Positions 24,501 to 34,000 of a DNA stretch of 64,000 bases are shown here, piece after piece. This DNA comes from Blattamonas nauphoetae (taxonomy: Eukaryota > Preaxostyla > Oxymonadida): the NCBI GenBank assembly GCA_033064195.1, contig JARBJD010000330.1, forward strand, positions 1 through 64,000. The letters are read 5' to 3'. Position numbers and translations under genes: made by a program. The notes beneath the pieces are model-generated. The model searched no databases, was not told where the DNA came from, and saw nothing but the letters and a program-made list of their open reading frames with translations. The first letter of the stretch is position 1. Each line of letters begins with the position of its first letter.

Positions 24501-26479
24501 ACAAGATTGAACCCAGCTGTGTTTTTCGAAATTGCGACGGCATCTGACAGAGCTGAGCATGGACTTGAAGTTGTGCAATCTGTCCCACTTCCACTGATCT
24601 CCACCCACCACTCCCCAGCTGCTTTTGGGAGCGATGTGGTTTCTGGATTCGGAAGAATCGTGTCTTCCGTTGTCATGTTTCCATTACTTGCGTCTGTTGC
24701 AAAGACCCCTATTTTGGGATTTGAAGATGTCGACGTGCAGCCGATTGTGGTGGACGCGACGGGCCCTATTGAATTGTCGGTCAAGCACATGTCGTTCCCT
24801 CGAAAGTGGGCAAGTGTTGGGTTTTTCTCCGAATAAACTTGTTTCGCTTCGTTGTCCCGAAAATGGCAATCCTGTAAAGATATTATTGATGGCCACGAGA
24901 ACAGCAGTGCACCACCTCTCTGCTTGGCTGTGTTGGACGAGAACTCGCAGTGAAAGAATCTGGAAACTGGGTTGTGATGCAAGACCACTCCCCCGCTTTG
25001 ATCTGCCTCGCAATTCGAGAATTTGCAGCTCGTCCAGAGGTTGACAGAACTGGATCCTATGTCTGCGTAACACGAGCCAGAATCGTTGGTTGATTGTCGC
25101 TCGAAAATGCAATTTGAGAAAGTTGTGAATGCAATCGCATTGTTGCAGGCAATCGACCGGGCACACGATGTTTGTTCAGGTGATGGGGTCGTGAAATTTG
25201 ATGAAATAAGATGGAGATTGAAAGAATAGTTCAGAATGAGTTGGCTGTTTGCGGTTGGGGTGCTTGACGAGGAGGAGGTGAGAGAAGATGAGTCGAGAAG
25301 GAAAAGTGGGAAGGCTTCAGTCTCAGCCCCAAGATTCACAGCGCCAACGAATGACGACCCGAATGACACTTTGAAGTTACAACCAATGATGCTGAAACGA
25401 CCCTTCACTTTCGTTTTTTGAATGATCCGAAATGAAGTTGAAGGCGTTGTTTGTGTGTCAAATTTGTTTCGATCTGCTTCTGAATTTACAGTGAAAGTGG
25501 TCTTTTCCTCATTTTGTTCAGTTTGGGTGTGATGGTTGATACATTCAAGCACAGACGAGTTCAGACAGAGCGACGACGCGTATGTTGTGAGGGAGGCTGT
25601 CGCTGTTCCATAAAGTGCATTGTCAACACACAACAGTTCACTTCCTGTCATCTGCTGATCCATCGTCGTTGCTGGTGTCGTTACGTCGACTGATGACGTC
25701 ACATTCGAAATCTGGCTTGATGCGATGGAAGAACGACCAAAAATGGAGTGTTGATGAGATTCAGTCGAACAAGCAACACCATGCGAGCCAATGAAGTGGG
25801 ATGAATGATGATGAATCCCTGACACCGAGACATCGACGCGCAGAGAATCGGTTTCGGTGTTGGAGGCCAAGCAGAACGAACCCAGCAAATTGTCCATGGT
25901 TCTGAGGGAGCACGACAAAATAACAACACTTGACGAGGCTGCTGACGTTGGAGATGAGCTGGGCATCACCAGAAGAGGCGACATTCCACAGCTCACTTCA
26001 AAAGAAGAATCGGACAGTATGGCGGCAGAGTCCATGATAATTGCACTGCGTACCGTTGTGAGAGATGTGATGTGATTTGATATCGATGATCTGATGTCGT
26101 CTGGGTTTGGTTGTTTGAAGTGGATGGACGAGATGTGAATCGTCGAGTTTTCAACAACAAAGATGGAACTGAGCAAACTCTTCGATGTGAGTGAGGTTGA
26201 TGAAGTGGCCTGGTTGTCTTCTTTCGCATCTCGGTGAGGCAAAAGTGTTGTTGTCTTTGAGCCTACCAGCGACAAGTGTTGCGAGAGAATTGCGAGGTTC
26301 AGCCCAAAGTATGCATCATTTCCAAGTTCAAGTGAGGTATGTTTGGTTGAGAAATCGTTGCTTTGAGAGAGATGCAAGTCGAGCAGTTTCGATAACGATT
26401 TAGCTTCTGTGTGTTGGCTGGTTGTTTGGATTGAATTGACCAAAATGAGGTGACAGAGTACAAGTGTCAACCAGTGCAT
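15581..26479 (-). CDS. giant beta-helix surface protein with transmembrane helix and pseudokinase tail
   Basis: An uninterrupted 3632-residue frame. I place the start at the ATG at 26479 because it begins a signal peptide (MHWLTLVLCHLILVNS); the frame opens ten codons earlier without ATG. The ectodomain is Ser/Thr-rich with short beta-strand repeats (many 'LTSCSFS..S' and 'GGAI.V' turns), as in right-handed parallel beta-helices. At least eight modules open with a Cys pair like NCGSARLRCSSL, at roughly residues 640, 1280, 1575, 1830, 2080, 2330, 2610 and 2880. One membrane helix lies near 3294-3320, followed by a CRRHRK stop-transfer. The tail (about 3450-3620) aligns with a kinase C-lobe: RWVPPEE for APE, VFRLGLVLWEIETG for helix F, and CLQIDPLKRPTL for helix I. 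HRD and DFG are replaced (SHWVLFDGNDDILFRL), so it is presumably catalytically dead. A surface adhesin or receptor role is inference. Confidence 0.9.
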   Translation of the reverse strand: MHWLTLVLCHLILVNSIQTTSQHTEAKSLSKLLDLHLSQSNDFSTKHTSLELGNDAYFGLNLAILSQHLSLVGSKTTTLLPHRDAKEDNQATSSTSLTSKSLLSSIFVVENSTIHISSIHFKQPNPDDIRSSISNHITSLTTVRSAIIMDSAAILSDSSFEVSCGMSPLLVMPSSSPTSAASSSVVILSCSLRTMDNLLGSFCLASNTETDSLRVDVSVSGIHHHSSHFIGSHGVACSTESHQHSIFGRSSIASSQISNVTSSVDVTTPATTMDQQMTGSELLCVDNALYGTATASLTTYASSLCLNSSVLECINHHTQTEQNEEKTTFTVNSEADRNKFDTQTTPSTSFRIIQKTKVKGRFSIIGCNFKVSFGSSFVGAVNLGAETEAFPLFLLDSSSLTSSSSSTPTANSQLILNYSFNLHLISSNFTTPSPEQTSCARSIACNNAIAFTTFSNCIFERQSTNDSGSCYADIGSSSVNLWTSCKFSNCEADQSGGVVLHHNPVSRFFHCEFSSNTAKQRGGALLFSWPSIISLQDCHFRDNEAKQVYSEKNPTLAHFRGNDMCLTDNSIGPVASTTIGCTSTSSNPKIGVFATDASNGNMTTEDTILPNPETTSLPKAAGEWWVEISGSGTDCTTSSPCSALSDAVAISKNTAGFNLVHVDSGVFPLAETTLAISVEFQGMGWDVNSTTFSQIKTEGMKVSGSGNVSLTSLSLHPSSSSATLVSLDSASAKIRVSNVWVEQIADHTVALFSFSAGSATFEQSVLNTISLTQTAAFSLSGTTTFSARHCWFMEIKRKSGSGGGVIDSSTNGLISIDKSDFGRCTSSGRAGCCDFTSSGSLSQVIMPYTYFHNNLANKTTDVPLTSFGNDLAFSGFISEKLSLTSARSISTKPHCLLDASPSSFDAMPLFLYAYSFDFPVGNRFIRGTPSSFFTSFNNLMETLSATTAVLTITFATAQSGPLKAITLTDKRFTMRYAHFTLDLNGKEEILLKGKSYFRVWEGSFTVPYSIQHCPFVVQDSAKLSFYYTAIIFTNDQHSDSFIRNSGGSVSIQNTRITKTGIDFGSHSFIESTGGTVEFTSMHFFWITSSSNGAVLNAKKTTLTCTLSCFENCSATNGGALAIEVSNSVTATITHSSSSTFDATFTNCQAIGMDGTFETPTGKGGAIFVNGSTTNSNPLKFFSSSSDDARFENNSAEEGNDVFVASSVFSGKTLSQISSFGGGSHSNNFRVVVEGLGIDEDEKDEIQNKLLPSPKVSVNGSEPDLFGNPSGKDKIACKWTSTFCATLGFGIQFLKQKALDGSAVQQTIQFVHNTTYTEKSVEVSDQDVTVTGTSAKSPVQAAILRSLVEIDEAMAVGSFLFQVHNQAKLKVTNLDIKSKAGCGVFELLGDATGLELLDITVISKEDDIHACSLVKTSSGPVMISQCTFNTTRDSTNPAIFTAPLIAISAGSESLSLVSAHFSKLQATMCPLLDLSTEGTITFDAVSFADSSRSDSNSNGTIVLVRSPRLSHTVSPLLWPHFDTASTPLLQFVAQDTSLQSVDPFFESSLLFYLLLPADEVHAGLANDADSVHPNCGSARLRCSSLDSAFRSASSRLISTVLVDDSLTLEEPFSVSTDVTMNSSSSTVHTVTQTSDGWIEVDGVAASLDLTSLSFVLSSTSETACLFSVPQGTLSLTSCEIGKIGSTTTLGQNLVRLIDVGSNGILSLFKTTLASLTFTHATAGTLIHLSLGSQFSMSSDCVLTSIVSNGTGSIVFVETEDITSTASSSPFSFLKSTLAVPVDRQFTKQEKNLFVGKEEAKEESLLWSWFPHSDTEEKIFVASEGMDHNNCGLIALPCSSFEKAFLKQKSGTNKLLLNTSSSLSQSLTPTSSSFAITSFTSLTRQSLSVTSSGSFSLTTQSLTIESVDFEKALDSETLASSLFTLTSSSCLSLTDVSFSSLSTADSGSLIRSTSSGTMKLHSVSFSHCNEESSKKGRVIHISKDSFSSSDVVMKYVSLIVTEGKEGTDVLLKGAGIGNTVTEESFDGTFGSEDDLSLLKLNQFLGEDQTTPEHSGPLAYFMFGHSAGDVAVDSSFFDHANCGREKLPCSSLSHGWSQLKDSSSSVVISSAITLSSSLSTTQTSQTLKSKSSALAITVSESGSFIVSPAHSLSLSMLDFSNVAMSLSSSSFISLANTASLSVTSCSFTAFTSSCSGSVLSGSVGGGCSVVFKATKFVSCSSTNVDGSGVLDISLLPDTSSFLLSADSSFEKCVSTGITSHYLLLSHPKLSRSVIENCLQLTWKKDSSSATQFVGKEGGFLPLVPLFLYFTPMESTGHLNPKWSDMSVCGLSVYPCKSLPSLWKRFGEKTDVTIEVEGDVKQVKSMVFDKKVRLNGGGHTLSINERETIRNTESGLFGVSKEAEIKSMNVEIEALKSGSLFDCHSSSSLSLQDSSVALETSIADCLVCVNEGANLGVSNTSFSSVTSTHSLAGVIVASVLEGCSFKLDNLTFSSCSCSGRSRCVWMELVNTTSTPSFDYSMTDLTFENTAQTQNTTESTAGIDVYLLGNNLDSMIREELWKGSWDRSKERSIWADDTKSEVNSSILPYLVDIAESVEVDESGWPFLKCGHFFLFCETLHFGLERMQSANLGSMTIVNSASLVTTLVAKGMFSIVGKTSLSELRLSEDGRIEVICDALSTESHLTLDTLSLLFSSTRQSESFIASTQCSLSLLSCSLSSVSGSVLNVHLIEMSAGSLNMNGVTSSSIRTTTSLFSTSSSVMIESCSFDQVSRSSDGPSILVASLSDTHPVSMKNTKMVGSLSNGKSHWVLLKGVDSLSEKEESWSGTFNSSCALSSVMIERDPSTLTFDSSFNPFSLLYCFHGRTESEIVVETTSTSEDHPLCGNVKLPCRAVDTGFGLTKEGTVKISGNGELRSKMEFDGIDVALSSLRHSGSLLVVGKGQIVNGESNGLDYLTISELVVNLDGSTLSSDEGVFENRGGILVLKGVNVTRNKNIESAVVKVSGGTMSLSNTSFLCLSSSCPLISLSSFESAEMGFVSVSDWTGSTFLTASNGKSLLTLRDCMFDGVLGSEESNGEDLCSWSSGMVKLTNSSTKVVRTTFAQLPTGALVVDGGSVSLHTTAFEDNSIDHSFFPSFHRNIACSNQSTIQVLSLSGGDGFKEGSSTWISSSDCKLTSSVVNVDAPLFIPTLAENECSSSKDRKTGVFSISLKGTTLIPCSLLLEIFSKGNETDSTVVDLSSAPTTFWNETHLNLTLSLTTHLSRLTEANEWRGRLKYGNGLVTSDFLVKVTAASEKKAYTKEMMKTMIPIIIGVVVTLLVIFLLMIVLLCRRHRKAQAKKDSERETEELNQVEIKFDEFGENHFDQSVNMIKANSALTFSDNDSCSTNEEKHKTASVVPLLETDKQLESSKQELKAVVIRDEKVGEMNVVVRETLYSRLHRQQNTFNPKPMDKTAVKQKITRGLVLLAREKPHSEILSKLTSHWVLFDGNDDILFRLNTPKDVATISHQQVEGGEKGEVRQNEEQRWVPPEEADGKEIVDASHGTVFRLGLVLWEIETGLVPFGEIDAINAQRQLGSGILPKMDRVSPEMAELIENCLQIDPLKRPTLASISQHFNGKTKDDRAETEKKSDGNDVVLHP

Positions 26480-26509
26480 TGTAAGGTCAGATTTGTTGTT
26501 TCGGTTCAA

Positions 26510-27465
26510 CAGGATGTCAGATTTGAGAAGTTGTCCGGACTGTGAATGTTTACGAGGAATTCAGAGAGTGGATCATTCCCTTAATCTGCGTAGAGGACAG
26601 AAATTGTGATTCATGAAGAGAATAGCTGTTAAAAGCTGTGAAGAGCGATGGTATTCCTGTTGTGATGGGTCTGATCTTTCAGTTGTTTGATTTGCGTTCC
26701 AGATTTGACGGTTTCGGTCAGAATTGATTTATGTGATTTCACATGAACATTTCTTCGAGTATTCTCACGATTGGACGGCGAAAGGACAGAGAGACGAAGC
26801 ATCTGAGCAAGAGAGCTTGTGAGGTCGACCAATCAGATGGGACATTTTCATCTGGAATTTCGGGTCCACACGAACGTCGGATGTATAGTGATTTAATCCT
26901 CTTTAAAACAAAATCTTCAAACAAGGTATCATATGATAGACAATGAGCTTCATAAAAAGAGTATTTGTTTGTTCCTTCTCCTGGTTTGTCATTCTCACGT
27001 TCAACTCTTTCTCCTCATTTCTTGTTTATTACGACTTCTTTAAGGTTCAATCCCCACTCGTGCCCGCCACTCTCTCCATACCTTCCTCGGAAGCGAGATT
27101 GATTGAGTTCTTTTGCTTGTTTCTTGACGATCATGAAAAATGAGTCCAATGTAGTTTTATCCCATTCTTGTCTCTCTCAAATTACGACTCAAAACATTAC
27201 AATATTGAAGTTTTGTTTATCAATTCGAGATTAAGAACTCTCAACCACAAAAAATTTTCTTCATAGACGAAAACCACTCATGTGGAGGATGTATTCATAA
27301 ATCGGGTGAAGTTGATCAAAAAGCGCTCTTTTTAACCTAAAATTCTCTCAATTGAGTCTCACCATCTTGGGAAGATTGTTTCAACTGTTTTTCGACACCA
27401 GTTGAACTGGTTGCTCTTTTGAGCGTTTCGATCGAATTGACTGCAGAAAAAACGCGGTTTGCAGC
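26510..27465. other. intergenic region, 5-prime flank of the 3632-residue gene
   Basis: No supported gene. A 66-codon plus-strand frame at 26943 looks unsupported. A GGTTCAATCCC at 27044 resembles a tRNA T-loop but has no matching acceptor stem. The promoter of the minus-strand gene should lie just right of 26480, but no clear element was seen. Confidence 0.4.
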
Positions 27466-28004
27466 TTGTCAAATGATTTCCGAATTGAAGTGACCAGCCC
27501 CAATGAAATGAGGTGAGGTCAAAGTGAAATAACGAATCAAATCATGTTGAGATTCGTTCGGCCAACGGACAGAGTCTTCAGAAGAAGTCAACTCACCAAC
27601 GAACAGCAAGAAAACAAGAGAGAATGTCTGGTGAATTGTCGGTTCGTAGGGTGATGTGGAAATGGTTGGATTCCTTCTGATGGAACACACCAATGACAAA
27701 TTGAGAGAACCGACAATCAGAAAATGAAGAGAGGAAAGGAACACTGAATCAAACGAGTGACATGAGAACGAAAGACCATCCACAACATGAGAGACAATGA
27801 AGAGTGGATGGACGGAAGAGAAAGCGTGATAGAACGGAACTATTCATCGAAATGGGTGTGAAGATGTTGATGTGAGTCATTGGATCCGAAGTGAGGTGAG
27901 TTCATTCAGTTGAGGAATCGAGTCGAATGGGGTCGTTGTGAATGGAGTGACGAATAGTAAGGTGATGCGATTGGCGTCGAGAGAGGAAGTGTGCGTGGGC
28001 AAGA
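27466..28004. repeat. duplicated downstream flank, copy 1
   Basis: This sequence matches 36248-36781 over nearly its whole length (for example TCAAATGATTTCCGAATTGA at both starts), with scattered substitutions. It is the 3-prime flank of the tandemly duplicated beta-helix genes and marks the left edge of the duplication unit, about 8.8 kb. No gene inside. Confidence 0.85.
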
Positions 28005-31000
28005 CTAGATTTTGCTCGCGAGCTGCACATTTTGCCTTTTGTCGGAGGCTTCCAATGGTTTCGGGATGGTCACTCGTGTGTCGAGGAACGATGAAAGATC
28101 TGACAGCTTCGGCCGCTTGTCGGTGTGAAGAGAGAGGCATTCTTCGATCTTCCCTCGAAGTGCCTCGTCCGAAACAAGACTCAAATCGAGGCCTGTTCCC
28201 GTCGCAAGAGCTCGTTGAGCATTCGCTGCATCCAGTTCCCTGAATGGCACCAATTCAGTCTCTATTTCCCACAACACCAGGCCAAGACTAAAAACTGCCC
28301 CGTGGCCAGCATTTGTGTTTTTCTGATCGTCATTTTCATTTCCATTCGCTGCCAGTTCCGGTGCTTGCCATCGTTGTGCGTCGTTTCCCGTCTTCCCATC
28401 CTGAAGTGTCGTTCCTTGTTTCTCATCGTGCGAGAGATTGAAAATCACTGCGTTGTTGTCTTGCACGATGATCGAGTGAGGCGAGAAGTTCGAGAGGAAC
28501 GCTCCCAGATTGAACACGTCGAACTGAACCAGTCCAGCTGCAATCTGCGCTTCCACTGACTTCTTGTCAATTGAATGATTCTGGTGGTGTTGTGCTGGAC
28601 GATGCAGACGATTGAAAAGTGTGTGGTGTCTGTTTATCTGAACTGTCTCTTCTCGCCCATCCATCATCATCCCTTGAATCACTGCAACGTCAGATGGAAG
28701 CTCTTCAGAGATCGGACCAGGCTGGTTGAAGGCATTGAGAGGCACAAAGCTCTCGCTCTTCGCATCTGCCGGTTTGTCAAACACGAATGCCGTTGTTCCG
28801 ACTGTGTTCTCATCACCCATCTCCATCTTCTCGTCCATCACTTCTGGGAGGTCGTTGAGTTCGGCTTGTGATGCAAGTGGGGTGTTCCTCTTTCGGTGTT
28901 GGCGACACCACAGAAGAAGAACGAGCAGCAGGATCAGGATAAGGACGACAGAGACACCAATGATCACTGGAAGCAGCCATTTCATCGTGCGCGTCGTTTG
29001 GGCCTTCTTGATCTCAGCCAGACTCTCTTTCAGTTTGAACGATGTTGTTGTTCCATCAACACCGAACAAGAGGCGAGCATGCCACTCAGGTTCTGGTGCG
29101 AGTGAGTTCAGGAGCGTGGTTTCGTTCAATGTGATGCTGAACGACGATTCTGTCCAGTTCTTCGGCGATAAAGTGAGTGGATCTACTTGTGTCGAGTTCT
29201 TCGCAGTTCCATTCACAACTTCGAACACCTCCAAACTCAGTCCACATGGAATCAACAGCTCGCCTTCAATTTTGAGATCGAACAGTTTCGTCTTCTTGTC
29301 ATATCCAACAACATTCTTCGTGATCGAAGGAATGAAGAACACTTCGTTAGGTTCAACAAGATCAGACAACACAGAACAGTCGTCTTCCATCTTCATCCAT
29401 CCAGACGGCAGCTTGTCCGTCGATCCATCTCCTCCACTCAGCGTCGAAATCTCAATCAATCCATTTCCAACACAAACAATGTTTCGATGCAACGAAGGGA
29501 AGTCTGACAAATGAGGATTGTTCTCCTTGAACGAAGAGGAGTCGATCTCCAGTTTCCCATCCTTCATCGCAATCGCACCATTCCCAAAATGAGAGAACGA
29601 CGATCCCGTCAGAGTGGTTGTGCAGTTGTCAAGTGAAACGAATCCTGTCGACCATCCACAAATCTCTTCCTCGTTCGTTTGCGACATCTGCTTTGTCCCG
29701 CTCAGTTTGCATTGTGAAAGGTAGACTGTCGAGTTTGACGCTGACAGAAGCATCGCTGTGTCGGTGTTTGAAAAGATGAAATCGATGAAGCGTCCATTGG
29801 CTTGTGTGGAGAGTTCGATGGGAATTGAACTGAAGGAAAGACCGGTCAAGTTCAGATTTGTGATTTGGAGTGATCCCGTGGAGACAGAGACAAGTTTGGC
29901 TGAGATGGTTGAAGAAGAGGTGATTGAGCAAGACGTGAGAGACAAGTCACCGTTGTTCGACGAGATGAGTGAAGGAGCTTGGGCTGACGAGAGGTCGAAC
30001 GAGATGTGAGTGATGGTGACTGTGTGGCTCGTGGAGGAAGGATGGATGTTCAAAAGCTGTCCATTTGAGGAAACCACAATCATTCCCACTCCACCCTGAG
30101 GCTCAATCAATAGGTTTTGTTTCGACAGTGACACAGTCCCATCCAGTCTGGTCTTCCCCATGACTACCAAGGTCAATGTGTGATCTCCAACAAGATGTGA
30201 GTGGGCAGTGGAGAAGGAGCTGCACGGAAGAGTCGTGTGTCCACATCCTTCTCCATCTCGTCCTTCCAAACTCGTCGAGATCTCTGAGTGGCGATACGGG
30301 AACAGATAATAAAGCAGGGTCAGCGAGCGATATTTGCTTTCGGATTCTTCAGCCAAGTCTTCTCCCCACAGAACGTCATTGTTGTCGGGTGAAATCAGTT
30401 GGTTGTTATTGATGATCCAGCGAGACGAGTCGATGAGTGATTCGAATGAGGATGCTGTCAGATGGAGAGCATTGACTGGTCGAGCAGATGATGAACACAA
30501 TGTGAAGGTCGCTTTGATGGACAACGACGATGAGACAAGTTCTTTCTCACAAACAATCGCCAAACCACCTCCGACCTGTTGGGAAGAGCAGCCATCGAAT
30601 GTGGTGTGGGAAATAACGAGGACTCCACCTTTTGAGATCGAACAATGCAGAGCTCCTCCTTCTCCACGCGAAGAACACGACGTGAAGAGAACTGGCTTCG
30701 ATTCTGCTCCAATCTCCACTTTCTGGTTGTTCCCAATCGACAATGTCAGAGCACGAACACTTTCCGAGTTTGAAGAAAATATGGATGAGTCGATGAGAGA
30801 AGTGAAAGAACAATCCATAATCGACACCGATCCACTTCCACTGATCAGCGAAGACGAGAGGACTGCCTTTTCGAAAGATGACGATTTCATCTCAATCTTT
30901 CCTCCTTCCATCGTCACAACCGATCCAACTGCTCCATTCGAGAAATCGTTGTTGGACACCAGTTTCAGAACGGCTGTTCCACTCAGCGAGAAAGCAGCAT

Positions 31001-34000
31001 GTGAAGAAATCAGCGATGTGATCGGTCCCGAAATCGATGACGTTCCACCAGACATCGAGATCAGCGGAGACGAGCGAGTTGGTTGGATAGTAACGATCAC
31101 TTGGATAGTGTCGACTGAGAACGATCCAGAAGTGATCGACAAGAGTGGATGTGACGAACTTGGTGTCGCGATGCTGCCTTTCGTGAGAATCAGCGATCCT
31201 CCTCCGACAGCAAACAGACTCGACGAAATCGATTTCACATCAGAATTGACTGAACAGTCATTCATCTCGATTGTGCCTGACTGAATATCTAGAATCGGGG
31301 TCGAGCGGCTGGCAGAGTTAGTCTCAAATTTGATGGTGAGCGTGGCGAGCGTGAGGCTGGACGAGACACCCTTCTTTATGCTGATTTGCGCTTCATTTTC
31401 CATTGTGAACGAGTTCGATAAGGAGCCACGGAGAATCCAGTTAGGCGCGGTCGACAAAAGAGGAGAAGTCAGGTTGAGATCAGAGTCAATATCAACTTCG
31501 GGAGTGTCAGATTCTGGAGATTGTGGTTTCAAGTTCCTCATCGCTTGAGAAAGAGACGAGCAAGGCAGTTCTGCCACTCCACACAAAGGATGGTCTTCTC
31601 CACCTGTCCGAAGATGCACTGCTCCCGTTCTGTGCGGATCCCAATAAAACAGCAGAGATCCTTCTGTCCCTCCCTCTTTCGTCTCTCTTCCCCACAGCAA
31701 CTTTCGTTGGTCATCTGTGAACACCGAATTCGTGCTGACTTTGGGCTTGATCGATGCGAGAGGTGAAGTGCCAGATGTCGGAGTCAGGAATGCTTGGAGG
31801 TCTGAACAGACGATGAACAGTCCATTTCCATTTCCATCCTCAACTTCGCAATCCGTGAATGACACTCCCTCCCCAGTTCTGAATGATCCCGTCGAGATCG
31901 CTGAAAGATCGACGAAACAAGCTCCTCCTTTCTTCGACGATGAACATTCTGTGAATGTGGTGTGCGAGATGGCGAGGATTCCACTTCCTGAAATTGAACA
32001 CTGCAGAGCTCCTCCTTCTCCACGAGACGAACACGACGTGAATGAAACCGGTTTCGAGTCGGCTCCGATGGCGAGGACTTGGCCATCTGCAACTGAGAAT
32101 TGTACAGATCGACAGGGTAATAAAGACGAGTCTTTCTCTTTGATTGAGAGGAATGTCGAGTCGAGTATGGTCAGCGAGCCACTTCCAGTGATGAACGATG
32201 AGAGGGATGTGATGTTTGAGAAGGATGACGATGCGATGGAGGCTGTGCCAACAATGTTGAGGAATGTTGCAAGTTCAGAATCGGTCAGATCCACTTCTTG
32301 ATCCTTCAGATCGACAGATGTCCCGCTTTGAATTTGGATGATGCTCGTTCCTTGGCTGAGACGGCACGCTGGAATGACACATTTCGAGATTGTTCCTGAA
32401 CCTTCTGCGATTTCAACGAGATGTCCAGAAATCGTGGGAGACGAAGATGGGTTGACAAAAGTGACCGAAGTGAGAGTGAGTGTGCCTGACGAGGAAATCG
32501 CGGCTTTCCCGGAGTCCACAGGAGTGAGGACGATGGAGAGGGATTCAGCAACGAGAATGCCGTTCTGTTTCACAGTGAGGAGCGATCCTGTTGTGTCCTT
32601 TGTTTTCAGGAGAGCATGTTTCGCAACATCAGAGCTGATGAGTTTGATCTTCTTCTCGATGACCAGATGATCCTCCTCGTGTTCGCCCTCTCCAATTTCA
32701 ATCAAAACAAACTCTGAATGCGAGAGGACGGAGGGGCAGAGTTCGAGAGCGAATTCAACTGTTTTACATGCACGAGAGGGATGTCCACACATCGTCTCAT
32801 CGATTGTCGTTGGGAGATTGGCTTCTGCGGCGACTCGAAGCTGCGGAGCGAGGAAGCCAGAACTGAAATCTTTCTCTTCAGTGATGAACGGTTCGTCGCA
32901 CAGCAACTGACAGTTCGAGAAGGAAAGTGAAGAAGTCTCTGAAAGCCAGATCGGATTGATAGTGATTCGACCCTTCTGCAGACTTGAACTTGAAGATGCC
33001 ACGAAGAGTCCATCCACGCTCGCCAGATTAGGTGATTTGAAACCAAACGAGAGTGGTGCCCATTCTTTCTCTTCAATTCCGCAGTCGATGAAGTGGATGT
33101 TGGAGAGAGTCAGACCACTCGATGACCAGACGAAGAAGAAAATGTCATGACCTCCGACACAATTCCGAAGAACAACATTCTCAACAGACGAACCGGTTGA
33201 GATGTTGTTGAAAAAGACAGCATTGATCATGTGAACCGATGAACACTCGGCGATATTGCAGTCCCGAGCGATGACTTGTCCTTGGACAACCGAAATGGCA
33301 CCAGAATAAGCGGCATACAGATTCTTGCTAATTTTGCACTTCAGAAAATCGCACGAAGTGATCGTTGTGGTGATGACCCCCAGAGATGTCAGAGCTGCTC
33401 CTCGAATTTCAATCCCATCAGCGGTGAGTGATTCGAAGTGGCAGGAGGTGATCGAAGCGGAGCCAATTTGGTTCAAATACAGTCCGGCCCCCGATCCTCC
33501 AGCGATGGAGTTCGACGCAAAGTGAGTGTCGGTGATTTCGATTGATCCTGGTTTTGCGGCGTTTCCAATCACTCGAACAATACCACCGCGTGATTGAGCA
33601 GAAGGGCTAGATATTGTTGGATCTGTGATTTCGAGTCCTGTATAATCACTGTCGAGCGAGTGGCAGTCTTCAAAGCGGCTGTTTTCGATGGTGACTTTGC
33701 TGTTTGTGGTGAGTGATGCTTCCACAGCCACTCCACTCCCTTCCTGTCGGGTGATCGACGTGAAGTTTGACGATTGGATGGTGAGATGTGTCGTTGCTGT
33801 ATTGGTGATTTGAATGGACGCGGCATTGTGAAAGACGAATGATGAAACACCAACAGAATCGAATGAGAACGATCCCTTTGTTCCGACGAAGAATGCTTTT
33901 GTGAAGACAGCATCAGTTTGATCAGCTCCATCAACGGTGACATCAGACAGCTCGAATGTTCCTCCATTCGACACTTCAACGAGGCTGGATGTTGGTGATG

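Noticed and set aside
16403-25421. Many plus-strand frames opposite the 3632-residue gene
   Set aside because: Shadows of a strongly biased, Ser-rich coding sequence; no start, domain or family signal of their own.
27044-27054. GGTTCAATCCC resembling a tRNA T-loop / B box
   Set aside because: No acceptor-stem partner, anticodon arm or A box at a suitable distance on either strand.
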